From contig JADDPR010000450.1 of NCBI GenBank assembly GCA_016781775.1, positions 1,350 through 9,247 of the forward strand: a stretch of 7,898 nt of DNA. Direction: 5' to 3'. The notes beneath the pieces were generated by a model, which did no database searches, was not told the origin of the DNA, and saw only the letters and a program-made list of their open reading frames with translations. A program made the position numbers and the translations under genes. This DNA comes from Rubrobacter sp. GTDB lineage: Bacteria > Actinomycetota > Rubrobacteria > Rubrobacterales > Rubrobacteraceae. This document shows, piece after piece, positions 1 to 5,753 of the stretch; positions within the stretch are counted from its first letter, which is position 1; each line of letters begins with the position of its first letter.

Positions 1-35
1 TAGAGCCCTAACCGGGGGAGCGTAAGAGCCTGCGC

Positions 36-485
36 TTAGCCGTCGCTGGAGCTGGGCTCGACCGCGGGGAGGTTGTGGTCCGTCCGGTCGATGAAGGGCA
101 GGGCGCCCTGGCTTATGCCGACCCCGATTATGAGCGCGGCCGCCGAGAGCACGACCGCTATGGAGCCTAGCCTGCGCGCGCCGAGGTAGTAGGCGAGGAG
201 GCCGAGCAGTATGCCCATGGAGATGCCCGGTACCGCGCTGTCCAGCATGAACTCGCTCGTCGCGGCGATGGCGCCGCCGATGCCCGAGAGGATGCCGCCG
301 ACGGCAAGGCCCGTGCCGACGAGCAGGGCGGCCTGGCGGGCGCCCGTCCCGCTCTGGTAACCCTGGTCCTCCTCCGCGTTGGGGTTGCGCGACGCCGCCG
401 CCCGGAAGACGCGGGCCAGCACGAAGAACCCAAAAATAAATGAAACGATCAGTATCAGCGAGAAAATCGATATCACGCCCGTCAA
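36..485 (-). CDS. Four-helix integral membrane protein, function unknown
   Basis: Encodes 149 residues and I do not recognise a family. Hydrophobic segments lie near residues 4-23, 52-75, 86-101 and 107-127. They are separated by a polar loop (about 28-50) rich in Arg, Asn, Glu and Gln, and a short basic turn ARRLG (103-107). The C-terminal tail (129-149) is acidic and Ser-rich. The positive-inside rule, with Arg25, Arg28 and Arg33 after helix 1, suggests an outside N terminus and a cytoplasmic first loop; this is inference. Helices 2 and 3 are Gly/Ala-rich with small-residue spacing, which allows tight packing. The start is a TTG codon, chosen because a near-perfect Shine-Dalgarno sequence AAAGGAGGT lies 5 bases upstream and no better start exists. 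The first 20 or so codons are distinctly AT-rich compared with the rest. No partner gene lies beside it, so a role cannot be inferred. Confidence 0.8.
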   Translation of the reverse strand: MTGVISIFSLILIVSFIFGFFVLARVFRAAASRNPNAEEDQGYQSGTGARQAALLVGTGLAVGGILSGIGGAIAATSEFMLDSAVPGISMGILLGLLAYYLGARRLGSIAVVLSAAALIIGVGISQGALPFIDRTDHNLPAVEPSSSDG

Positions 486-490
486 GATGA

Positions 491-499
491 ACCTCCTTT
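491..499 (-). promoter_or_regulatory. Ribosome binding site fixing a TTG start
   Basis: On the minus strand this reads AAAGGAGGT, almost the full anti-16S complement. It sits 5 bases before the TTG at 485-483. It is the main evidence that the membrane protein starts at TTG. Confidence 0.8.
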
Positions 500-506
500 A
501 ACCTCG

Positions 507-550
507 CGGGACACCGGGTTGCGTCCCGATGACCCCGCAAAATGGGTCAT
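507..550 (-). promoter_or_regulatory. Two tandem stem-loops in the leader of the membrane protein gene
   Basis: Two perfect inverted repeats lie side by side upstream of the Shine-Dalgarno site. The distal one is ATGACCC (529-535) and GGGTCAT (544-550), 7 bp with an 8-base loop. The proximal one is CGGGAC (507-512) and GTCCCG (523-528), 6 bp with a 10-base loop. Nothing separates them, so in RNA they could stack coaxially, ending about 7 bases before the ribosome binding site. The distal repeat could equally be a DNA operator just downstream of the predicted promoter. The repeats are seen directly; the regulatory role is inference. Confidence 0.4.
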
Positions 551-559
551 TCTACACAC

Positions 560-590
560 AGTATATTCTGCCGATTCGCGCCCCGCACAA
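560..590 (-). promoter_or_regulatory. Possible sigma-70-type promoter for the membrane protein gene
   Basis: On the minus strand a TATACT box (565-560) is preceded by TTGTGC (590-585) with a 19-base spacer, slightly longer than ideal. The -10 lies in a local AT-rich patch in an otherwise GC-rich region. Transcription from here would give a leader of roughly 65-70 bases containing both stem-loops. Confidence 0.35.
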
Positions 591-676
591 ACGCGCGTAT
601 GGGCTCGGACCGGGATTGGTCCAAAGTGTGCAGCGGGTGCCCTGCGCGTCTTTTTCATCGTCCGCCGGACCCCTCG

Positions 677-1543
677 CTAGCGCTGCCGGGCCGTCGAGAC
701 CTCGAACTGGTGGGTCTCGCCGTGGGCGAGGTAGTGGACGCGGTCCTCGAAGCCGGCCTCGTTTACGGCTTTTTTGAAGTCTTCGAGGGTGCTCTTGAAG
801 ACCGAGTAGTCGTTGTAGTGGATCGGGATGGCGGCCTTGGGGTCGACGATCTTCATCGCCTCGACGCCCTGCTTGGCGTCCATGGTGACCATGATGCCGA
901 GGACCCGCGTCCCGCCGAGGTGGAGCAGGGCGAGGTCTATCTCCGGGTAGCGTTGGGGGATCTCCTCGAGCGCGTCGTGGACCAGGGTGTCGCCGGTTAT
1001 GTACATCCGGACGCGGGGCTCCTCGTCGCCGGCGTCCCCGAACTCGAGCATGCTCCCCATCACGGGCGGCAGGATCTTGCGGAGCGCGCCGGGGGCGTGG
1101 GTGCCGGGCATTGCGGTGACGCGGACCCATGCGCCCTCGCCCTTGCGGATCGTGACGTCCTCCCAGGTGTCGAGGGCCACGGGCGGGCGGAAGGCCTTGC
1201 CTTCGAGGTACTGGGCGGCGTGCGCGGTCGTGACGATGGGCATGGTCTTGTTCAGCCTCGCCTCCGCAACCCGGTCGAAGTGGTCGCCGTGGAGGTGCGA
1301 GAGCAGCATGAAGTCGATGTCGGGAAGGTCGTTTATCTCGATCGCCGGGTTCGTGAGGCGCTCGGAGGTCAGGCCGTAGCCGAGGTGTACGTGGTCTCCG
1401 GCGTGGAGGAAGTTGGGATCGGTGAGGATCTTGAACCCCCCGTAGCTTATGATGACGGTCGCCGTCCCCACAAAGAAGACGGAGCCCCGCTCGAAATCCG
1501 CCTCCTCCCCCTGCGTCCTCAGGTACAGGTCGTTCTTCTTCAT
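677..1543 (-). CDS. UlaG/UPF0173-like metallo-beta-lactamase-fold metal-dependent hydrolase
   Basis: The 288-residue protein has the metallo-beta-lactamase-fold signature: HLHGDH at 83-88 (ligands His83, His85, Asp87, His88), a third-site His149 in PGTH, a bridging Asp185 in TGDT (183-186) and a final His242 in IPIHYND. The overall pattern, with FVGTATVII near residue 24-32 and TDPNF at 41-45, matches the UlaG (ascorbate-6-phosphate lactonase)/UPF0173 group, which uses two divalent metals in the cytoplasm. It is longer than typical UPF0173 proteins (roughly 225-230 residues), with extra sequence between His149 and Asp185. The true substrate cannot be told; lactones and phosphodiesters are both precedented for the fold. 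Its ATG start has AGAGGA 5 bases upstream. There is no signal peptide. It is divergent from the sulfotransferase gene and not in an operon with anything visible. Confidence 0.88.
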   Translation of the reverse strand: MKKNDLYLRTQGEEADFERGSVFFVGTATVIISYGGFKILTDPNFLHAGDHVHLGYGLTSERLTNPAIEINDLPDIDFMLLSHLHGDHFDRVAEARLNKTMPIVTTAHAAQYLEGKAFRPPVALDTWEDVTIRKGEGAWVRVTAMPGTHAPGALRKILPPVMGSMLEFGDAGDEEPRVRMYITGDTLVHDALEEIPQRYPEIDLALLHLGGTRVLGIMVTMDAKQGVEAMKIVDPKAAIPIHYNDYSVFKSTLEDFKKAVNEAGFEDRVHYLAHGETHQFEVSTARQR

Positions 1544-1723
1544 GGTATTCCTCTCGCCGTCGCTGCCGTCCGTGCTAACCCCTCTCTACCAACGTCGACC
1601 CCCGTCCAATCCTCGTGCCTCTTCCCCAGGGTCCCCAAAGAGACGCGCGTATAGAATCTCCTCGATGGTGGGAGCGCCGCCTCGGACGCGGTGTTCGTTG
1701 TCCGAAGACGGAGGAGCGGGGCG
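1544..1723. promoter_or_regulatory. Divergent intergenic region between hydrolase and sulfotransferase genes
   Basis: This 180-base gap must hold the promoters of both flanking genes. The best plus-strand -10 candidate is TATAGAAT (1650-1657), about 70 bases before the sulfotransferase ATG, but no convincing -35 is found 16-18 bases upstream. No clear minus-strand promoter or operator palindrome was found by eye. Confidence 0.3.
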
Positions 1724-2464
1724 ATGGGGCTGGACGTGATCGGGGCGGGTTTGGGGAGGACCGGGACGACCTCCCTCAAGGCGGCGCTCGAGAGGCTGGG
1801 CTTCGGACCCTGCTACCACATGACGGAGCTCTTCGAGCACCCCGAGCACCTCGAGGCGTGGCGCGCGGCGGCCCGTGGGGAGACCGTGGACTGGGAAGGG
1901 CCTCTGAAGCATTACCGATCCACCCTGGACTGGCCGGGAGCGCCCTTCTACGAGGACCTGATGCAGGGGTACCCCGAGGCGAAGGTGATCCTCACGGTGC
2001 GCGATCCGGACCGCTGGTACGAGAGCACCTTGAACACCATCTACGAGATGAATGCGACCGCCTCCTCGCCGCTCTTCAGGCTGATGTCGCTGGTGATCCC
2101 GCCCGTGAGGACCATCAGGCAAGCCGTCGGCATCGTCGACACCCTCGCCTGGCAGGGCGAATTCGGCGGCAGGTTCGAGGACAGGGAACACGCGATCTCG
2201 GTCTTCGAGCGGTGGAGCGAGGGGGTCAAGGAACGCGTCCCGGCCGAGAAGCTTCTGGTTTACGAGGTGAAGGAGGGATGGGGACCGCTCTGCGAGTTTC
2301 TGGGTGTCGACGCGCCCGAGGACGAGCCGTTCCCGCACCTAAACGACACGGGAGTCTTCCGCAGGCGGGTGCGCCTTATCCTCGCGGCCGCCGCGGCCGG
2401 AGTCGTCGGCGCCGCGCTGGCCGTTCTGGCCCTGATCCTGACGCTACGCAGGCGCCTCGGCTAA
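1724..2464 (+). CDS. Sulfotransferase-family protein (Sulfotransfer_4 type) with C-terminal membrane anchor
   Basis: The 246-residue protein belongs to the P-loop sulfotransferase superfamily, which transfers sulfate from PAPS to an acceptor hydroxyl or amine. The PAPS 5'-phosphosulfate loop is GLGRTGTTSL (9-18), followed by the family hallmark FGPCYHM (27-33). The 3'-phosphate-binding element is VRDPDRWYES (92-101). A hydrophobic Ala/Val/Leu stretch (about 217-241) ends in LRRRLG and is preceded by FRRRVR. This makes it a likely tail-anchored protein with the enzyme in the cytoplasm. The ATG was chosen over an upstream in-frame GTG (1691) because GGAGGA lies 8 bases before it and the family N terminus begins with just such a short beta strand. 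The acceptor is unknown. Proteins of this family are often mislabelled as NAD-dependent epimerases. No sulfate-activation genes (cysD, cysN, cysC) are in the window. Confidence 0.85.
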   Translation: MGLDVIGAGLGRTGTTSLKAALERLGFGPCYHMTELFEHPEHLEAWRAAARGETVDWEGPLKHYRSTLDWPGAPFYEDLMQGYPEAKVILTVRDPDRWYESTLNTIYEMNATASSPLFRLMSLVIPPVRTIRQAVGIVDTLAWQGEFGGRFEDREHAISVFERWSEGVKERVPAEKLLVYEVKEGWGPLCEFLGVDAPEDEPFPHLNDTGVFRRRVRLILAAAAAGVVGAALAVLALILTLRRRLG

Positions 2465-2476
2465 ACGAGCACCCGG

Positions 2477-2516
2477 AGCAAGCAAAAGGGGCGAGACCCC
2501 TCGGAGCCCCGCCCCT
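2477..2516 (-). terminator. Rho-independent terminator of the small basic protein gene
   Basis: On the minus strand the stem AGGGGCG (2516-2510) pairs with CGCCCCT (2493-2487). Wobble and GC pairs extend it inward, and the run TTTTGCTT follows. It lies about 20 bases after the 46-residue ORF's stop. On the plus strand the hairpin has no following T-run, so it would stop sulfotransferase transcripts less efficiently. Confidence 0.65.
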
Positions 2517-2537
2517 CGTGAGGTTGAACTGGTGCCG

Positions 2538-2678
2538 TTACTTCGTCAGCTTCCTGACGGCATCCTTCGCCTTGGCCGCGCCGGAGCCTCCGCCCGTGCC
2601 CTTGCCCTTCTTGCCCGAGGTCTTGCTGGTCGCGGCCTTTTTCGCCGCTCCTTCTACCTTCTTGCCTATGCCGGCCAT
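2538..2678 (-). CDS. Small Lys/Ala/Gly-rich basic protein, 46 residues
   Basis: A short ORF starting at ATG (2678-2676) with AAAGGA 8 bases upstream and ending in TAA just before a strong terminator. The product has 12 Lys and 1 Arg against one Glu and one Asp, a net charge near +11. An amphipathic-looking start (GIGKKVEGAAKKA) and end (AAKAKDAVRKLTK) flank a flexible Gly-rich middle (about 22-33). About 85% of codons end in G or C, as expected for a real gene here. Such composition resembles histone-H1-like tails and other small nucleic-acid-binding or stress proteins, but I recognise no family and assign no function. There is no hydrophobic segment or signal peptide. It converges on the sulfotransferase gene. 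An alternative reading in another frame (2461-2772) is longer but lacks the site-plus-start arrangement. Confidence 0.65.
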   Translation of the reverse strand: MAGIGKKVEGAAKKAATSKTSGKKGKGTGGGSGAAKAKDAVRKLTK

Positions 2679-3007
2679 ATCGCGCGTCCTTTCCCGTCGC
2701 TATTGCTACTCTTGTTCCTACCCATGAGATCCCAGGCCAAACATGTCCACCGAGGAAACCCGGCGTAACCACCGGAACCGATCTCGGATGCGCTCACACG
2801 GTGACGGGCGATACCCCGGTTCCCCTCGCACCACGTCTACGGTCGGTCTTTCGGCCATCTCAGGAGGCGCCGAGCGCTATAAACGGCGCCTGGGCCCGGG
2901 GCGGGGGCGCGTTCCTCGAGGCTCGCCTCGTACCGGCGCCAAGGCTCGGGGGGGATTCTGTAGAATGGTTCGGGCGTGTGGGACGGAGAAACGGGGGTTT
3001 TGCTCCA
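2679..3007. other. Non-coding stretch upstream of comB
   Basis: This 329-base stretch separates the divergent small basic gene and comB. Long frames run through it (for example an in-frame extension of comB back to 2801), but none has a family match or a good ribosome binding site. It holds an inverted repeat around TATAAA (2865-2891), a small stem-loop CGAGG (2917-2921)/CCTCG (2926-2930), three copies of the palindrome GGCGCC (2866, 2885, 2935) and a TAGAAT box at 2961-2966. No RNA gene or riboswitch was recognised. Confidence 0.5.
2865..2891 (+). promoter_or_regulatory. TATAAA box enclosed by a perfect inverted repeat
   Basis: AGGCGCC (2865-2871) and GGCGCCT (2885-2891) form a 7-bp perfect inverted repeat with a 13-base centre. 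The centre contains TATAAA (2878-2883), a good -10 for the plus strand, although no clear -35 lies 16-18 bases upstream. A repressor bound here would cover the -10, so it may be an operator for comB and possibly the downstream operon. The role is inference. Confidence 0.3.
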
Positions 3008-3766
3008 TTGAAGCGGCTGCGGGTTCTGATGACGCGGGAAGAGATCGAACCGGAGAAGCTCGCTGGCGCGACCGTCGTCGTCATCGACGTTTTTATGGCC
3101 ACCACCACCCTTTTGACCATCCTCGAGAACGGCGCGAAAGGGGTTTATCCCGTCGCGTCTTTAGAGGAGGCCGAGGAGGTGGCCCGCGAGCTCGAGCCCG
3201 CGAGCCTGCTTCGCGGCGGGGAGCAAGACGCCGAGAGGATCGAGGGCTACGACCATGGCCCTTACCCGCGCGAGTATGCGCCGGAGGTCGTCTCCGGCAA
3301 GGAGGTCGTCTTCGTGACCACGAACGGGACGCGCGCCATAGGGGCCGCCTCAGGCGCCCGCGAGCTCCTCATCGGTTCCCTGCGCAACGCTCCGGCCGTC
3401 GCCCGTTACCTCGTCGAATCGGGGACGGAATCTATCTACGTGGTCTGCGCGGGCTCGGCGGGGCGCTTCACGGTGGAGGACTTTCTGGGGGCGTCGAGCA
3501 TCGTCTCCCGCATGAGCGAGGGCGGCTACCTCGACGACTGGCGCCTCAACGACGCGGCCTGGATGGCGCTCGACTTCGCCGAACGGTACGGGGGCAGGGA
3601 GGACGAGGCGCTCAAGCACGGCCGGGCCGGACGCTGGTTTTTCGACAACGGCGAGGAAGAGGCGTTCGGGTTCGTCTCCGACGTCGGCGCGAGCGAGACG
3701 GTCGCCGGGGTCGAAGAGGGGCGCTTGAGGCGCGTAGTGGCCGGAGCGCCAGAGAGGGCCTCGTAG
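3008..3766 (+). CDS. comB: ComB-family 2-phosphosulfolactate phosphatase
   Basis: The 252-residue product matches ComB, a Mg2+-dependent phosphatase (EC 3.1.3.71) that converts 2-phosphosulfolactate to sulfolactate. In methanogens this is a coenzyme M step; bacterial homologues make sulfolactate or have unknown roles. Family blocks in order are VVVIDVFMATTT (23-34), GGEQDAERIEGYDHG (70-84), FVTTNGTRA (102-110) and CAGSAGRFTVED (147-158). The Arg usual in the first block (DVxRATT) is Met30 here. The TTG start is chosen because family proteins begin about 20 residues before this block, and MKRLRVLMTREEIEPEKL fits that N terminus. A GGGGG run lies 10 bases upstream. Alternatives are GTG 2978 and ATG 3029; the open frame back to 2801 looks unrelated. 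ComA and ComC are not in the window. It is cytoplasmic and lies 52 bases before the acyl-CoA operon, possibly co-transcribed. Confidence 0.82.
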   Translation: MKRLRVLMTREEIEPEKLAGATVVVIDVFMATTTLLTILENGAKGVYPVASLEEAEEVARELEPASLLRGGEQDAERIEGYDHGPYPREYAPEVVSGKEVVFVTTNGTRAIGAASGARELLIGSLRNAPAVARYLVESGTESIYVVCAGSAGRFTVEDFLGASSIVSRMSEGGYLDDWRLNDAAWMALDFAERYGGREDEALKHGRAGRWFFDNGEEEAFGFVSDVGASETVAGVEEGRLRRVVAGAPERAS

Positions 3767-3803
3767 AGAGAATTATTAGATTCGTATGGGGCCGGTAGGT
3801 CCC

Positions 3804-3809
3804 GGGAGG
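3804..3809 (+). promoter_or_regulatory. Ribosome binding site choosing ATG 3819
   Basis: GGGAGG lies 9 bases before ATG 3819, whereas the upstream in-frame ATG 3786 has no such site. The AT-rich patch just before it (about 3770-3787) might hold a promoter, but no matched -35/-10 pair was found. Confidence 0.6.
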
Positions 3810-3818
3810 TGCCGCGGG

Positions 3819-4880
3819 ATGACCGAGACGATAATGGTGCGCGAGGACGAAGACTTCGACCGGGGGAAGGTCGAGGCGTATATGAGGGAGCGCATAGAGG
3901 ACCTGCCCGAAGGTGACCTCGAGGTCAGGCAGTTCCCGTCGGGGGCGTCGAACCTCACGTATCTCGTCAGGATCGGGGACTGGGAGGGGGTATTGAGGCG
4001 TCCCCCTCTGGGGCCGGTGCCCCCGAAGGCCCACGACATGGGTCGCGAGTCGAGGATACTCCAGAAGCTTCACCCGGTCTTCCCGCTCGCGCCCAAGCCC
4101 TACTTCTTCTGCGAGGACGAGTCGCTCATCGGCGCCCCCTTCTACGTGATGGAGCGGCGCAAGGGGATCGTGATAGACGCCTCCGTCCCCGGAACGATCA
4201 ACCCCAGCCCCGAGCTGTGCCGCGGCATCTCCGAGACCGTGGTCGAGACGCTCGTGCGGTTGCACACGGTGGACTGGGAGGGTGCGGGCTTGGGCGACCT
4301 CGGCCGCCCGGAGGGTTTCCTCCCGAGGCAGGTGAAGGGTTGGATCGGCCGCTACGAGAAGGCCAAGACCGGGGAGATAGAGGGGGTCGCCGCGCTCACC
4401 GAGTGGCTCTCGGCGAACGTCCCCGAGAGCCCCGAGCCCACCATCGTCCACAACGACTACAAGCTCAACAACCTGATCCTCGACCCCGACGATCCGACGG
4501 AGGTGCGCGCCGTCCTGGACTGGGAGATGACGACGATAGGCGACCCGCTCTTCGACCTCGGAAACTCCCTTTCCTACTGGACCGAGCCGGACGACCCGGA
4601 GGGACTAAAAGAGGTCCTGCCGAGCGCGGTCTGTTCCGGGCCGAAGTTCTTCACGCGGCGGGAGTTCATGGACCTGTACGCCGAGAAAAGCGGGCGGGAC
4701 CTCTCCGACATCCACTTCTACCAGATTTTCGGGTACTTCAGACTCGCGGTGATCATCCAGCAGATCTACGCGAGGTGGCACAAGGGCCAGACCAAGGACG
4801 AGCGCTTCGCCAGCTTCGGCGAACGCGTGAAGACCCTTATAGATTACGCAAGCGAGCTCTCCTCCTCGAACGGTCGTTAG
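3819..4880 (+). CDS. ACAD10/11- or LvaA-like kinase of the aminoglycoside-phosphotransferase fold
   Basis: The 353-residue protein is an APH/choline-kinase-fold phosphotransferase of the group fused to acyl-CoA dehydrogenases in ACAD10/11 and found as LvaA in Pseudomonas levulinate catabolism, where it phosphorylates a 4-hydroxyacyl-CoA. The N lobe has the nucleotide loop FPSGASNLTYLV (39-50), the strand VLRRPP (58-63) and Glu77 in the helix after AHDMGRES. The catalytic loop is HNDYKLNN (211-218) with Asp213 as the base and Asn218 as a metal ligand. The metal-binding Asp234 lies in LDWEMTTIGDP (233-243). The subfamily hallmark DLGNSLSYW follows (246-254). No membrane segment is seen. It heads an operon of acyl-CoA enzymes, with a 3-base gap to the next gene, which argues for a CoA-thioester substrate rather than an antibiotic. 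The exact substrate is inference; no acyl-CoA dehydrogenase partner is visible. Confidence 0.85.
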   Translation: MTETIMVREDEDFDRGKVEAYMRERIEDLPEGDLEVRQFPSGASNLTYLVRIGDWEGVLRRPPLGPVPPKAHDMGRESRILQKLHPVFPLAPKPYFFCEDESLIGAPFYVMERRKGIVIDASVPGTINPSPELCRGISETVVETLVRLHTVDWEGAGLGDLGRPEGFLPRQVKGWIGRYEKAKTGEIEGVAALTEWLSANVPESPEPTIVHNDYKLNNLILDPDDPTEVRAVLDWEMTTIGDPLFDLGNSLSYWTEPDDPEGLKEVLPSAVCSGPKFFTRREFMDLYAEKSGRDLSDIHFYQIFGYFRLAVIIQQIYARWHKGQTKDERFASFGERVKTLIDYASELSSSNGR

Positions 4881-4883
4881 GCA

Positions 4884-5750
4884 GTGGAACCCATACAGAC
4901 CGTCGGCGTCCTCGGCGTCGGCACGATGGGGGCGGGCATCGTCCAGCTCGCCGCCCAGACCGGGCACCCAGTCGTCGCCTGCGACCGCTCCGTCGAGGCG
5001 CTGGAGAGGGCGGAGCGCTACGTCCGGGAGGGCCTGAGGCGCTTCGCCGACCGGGGGGCGTTCACGGAGGGGGAGGCCGAGGAGCACTACGAGCGCATCC
5101 AATGGACCGTGGACCTCGGGGAGATGGCGCCGGTCGGGGCGGCGATCGAGGCGATCGTCGAGAAGGTCGGGCCGAAGAAGGAGGCCTTCCGGGCGCTGGA
5201 CGCCATCATCGCGCCGGATGCCCTCCTCCTCACGAACACCTCCTCCATCTCCATAACCGACCTCGCGAGCGCGACTGAGAACCCCGGGAGGGTCTGCGGG
5301 ACGCACTTCTTCACCCCGCCCCCCGTCCGCGAGGCCGTCGAGGTGCCCCGCGGCCTCCTCACGACCGACGAGACCGTCGAGCGGGCAAAGGGGCTCGTGC
5401 GCGCCTTCGGGAAGATTCCCATCGCCATCCAGAAGGACGTGCCGGGCTTCGTCGCCAACCGGTTCCTCATGCCGATGCTGATAGAGGCGTCACGGCTCCT
5501 GGACGAGGGCGTGGCGAGCAAGGAGGAGATAGACCTCCTCGTCAAGAAGGGACTCGGTTTTCCCATAGGGCCGTTCGAGCTCGGGGATTTTATCGGGCTC
5601 GATGTGGGGCTCGACGTAATCTCCTACGTCCACGAGGAGCTCGGCGACGCCTACTACACGCCGCCGCGCCTCCTGAAGGAGATGGTCCGAGCGGGCAAGC
5701 TCGGTCGGAAGACCGGCGAGGGTTTCTACAGCTACGGGGAGGAGGCCTAG
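4884..5750 (+). CDS. 3-hydroxyacyl-CoA dehydrogenase (Hbd/HADH type)
   Basis: At 288 residues it has the usual size of single-function (S)-3-hydroxyacyl-CoA or 3-hydroxybutyryl-CoA dehydrogenases, which interconvert 3-hydroxyacyl-CoA and 3-oxoacyl-CoA with NAD(H). The Rossmann loop is GVGTMGAG (11-18), with an acidic Asp34 ending the second strand as expected for NAD. NTSSIS (118-123) supplies the conserved Ser. The catalytic His141 lies in GTHFFTPP and its partner Glu153 in AVEV. PGFVANR (187-193) gives Asn192. The all-helical C-terminal dimerisation domain begins near 185, with GLGFPIGPFEL (223-233) typical of the family. The usual HFFNP block is HFFTP here. The start is GTG, 3 bases after the kinase stop, without a clear Shine-Dalgarno site, so translation is probably coupled to the kinase gene. 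Confidence 0.9.
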   Translation: MEPIQTVGVLGVGTMGAGIVQLAAQTGHPVVACDRSVEALERAERYVREGLRRFADRGAFTEGEAEEHYERIQWTVDLGEMAPVGAAIEAIVEKVGPKKEAFRALDAIIAPDALLLTNTSSISITDLASATENPGRVCGTHFFTPPPVREAVEVPRGLLTTDETVERAKGLVRAFGKIPIAIQKDVPGFVANRFLMPMLIEASRLLDEGVASKEEIDLLVKKGLGFPIGPFELGDFIGLDVGLDVISYVHEELGDAYYTPPRLLKEMVRAGKLGRKTGEGFYSYGEEA

Positions 5751-5753
5751 AGT

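Noticed and set aside
607..622. Terminator after the hydrolase gene (GGACC-N6-GGTCC)
   Set aside because: Only a 5-bp stem with no T-run on the relevant strand, too weak to call.
542..1654. 370-residue plus-strand open frame opposite the hydrolase gene
   Set aside because: It is antisense to a gene with full metallo-beta-lactamase motifs, has no recognisable domain and no good ribosome binding site; long shadow frames are expected in GC-rich DNA.
1615..2727. 370-residue plus-strand frame overlapping the sulfotransferase
   Set aside because: Out of frame with the sulfotransferase motifs; Arg/Gly/Pro-rich low-complexity product typical of a shifted reading.
2801..3007. N-terminal extension of ComB from ATG 2801
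   Set aside because: The 69 added residues have no counterpart in the family, contain the TATAAA inverted repeat and have no convincing ribosome binding site.
3008..3766. Evidence for coenzyme M biosynthesis
   Set aside because: Only the ComB-type step is seen; ComB homologues are widespread in bacteria that do not make coenzyme M.
2743..3798. 351-residue plus-strand frame over comB
   Set aside because: Extremely Arg- and Gly-rich in the comB region, where the other frame carries the conserved ComB blocks.
3767..3818. Internal promoter in the AT-rich patch before the kinase gene
   Set aside because: Several -10-like hexamers occur, but none has an acceptable -35 at the proper distance.
3612..4451. 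279-residue minus-strand frame opposite the kinase gene
   Set aside because: No domain or start signal; it mirrors the kinase coding strand.
3819..4880. Aminoglycoside resistance gene
   Set aside because: The fold is shared, but the VLRRPP, HNDYKLNN and DLGNSLSYW blocks and the acyl-CoA operon context place it with the ACAD10/11 and LvaA group.
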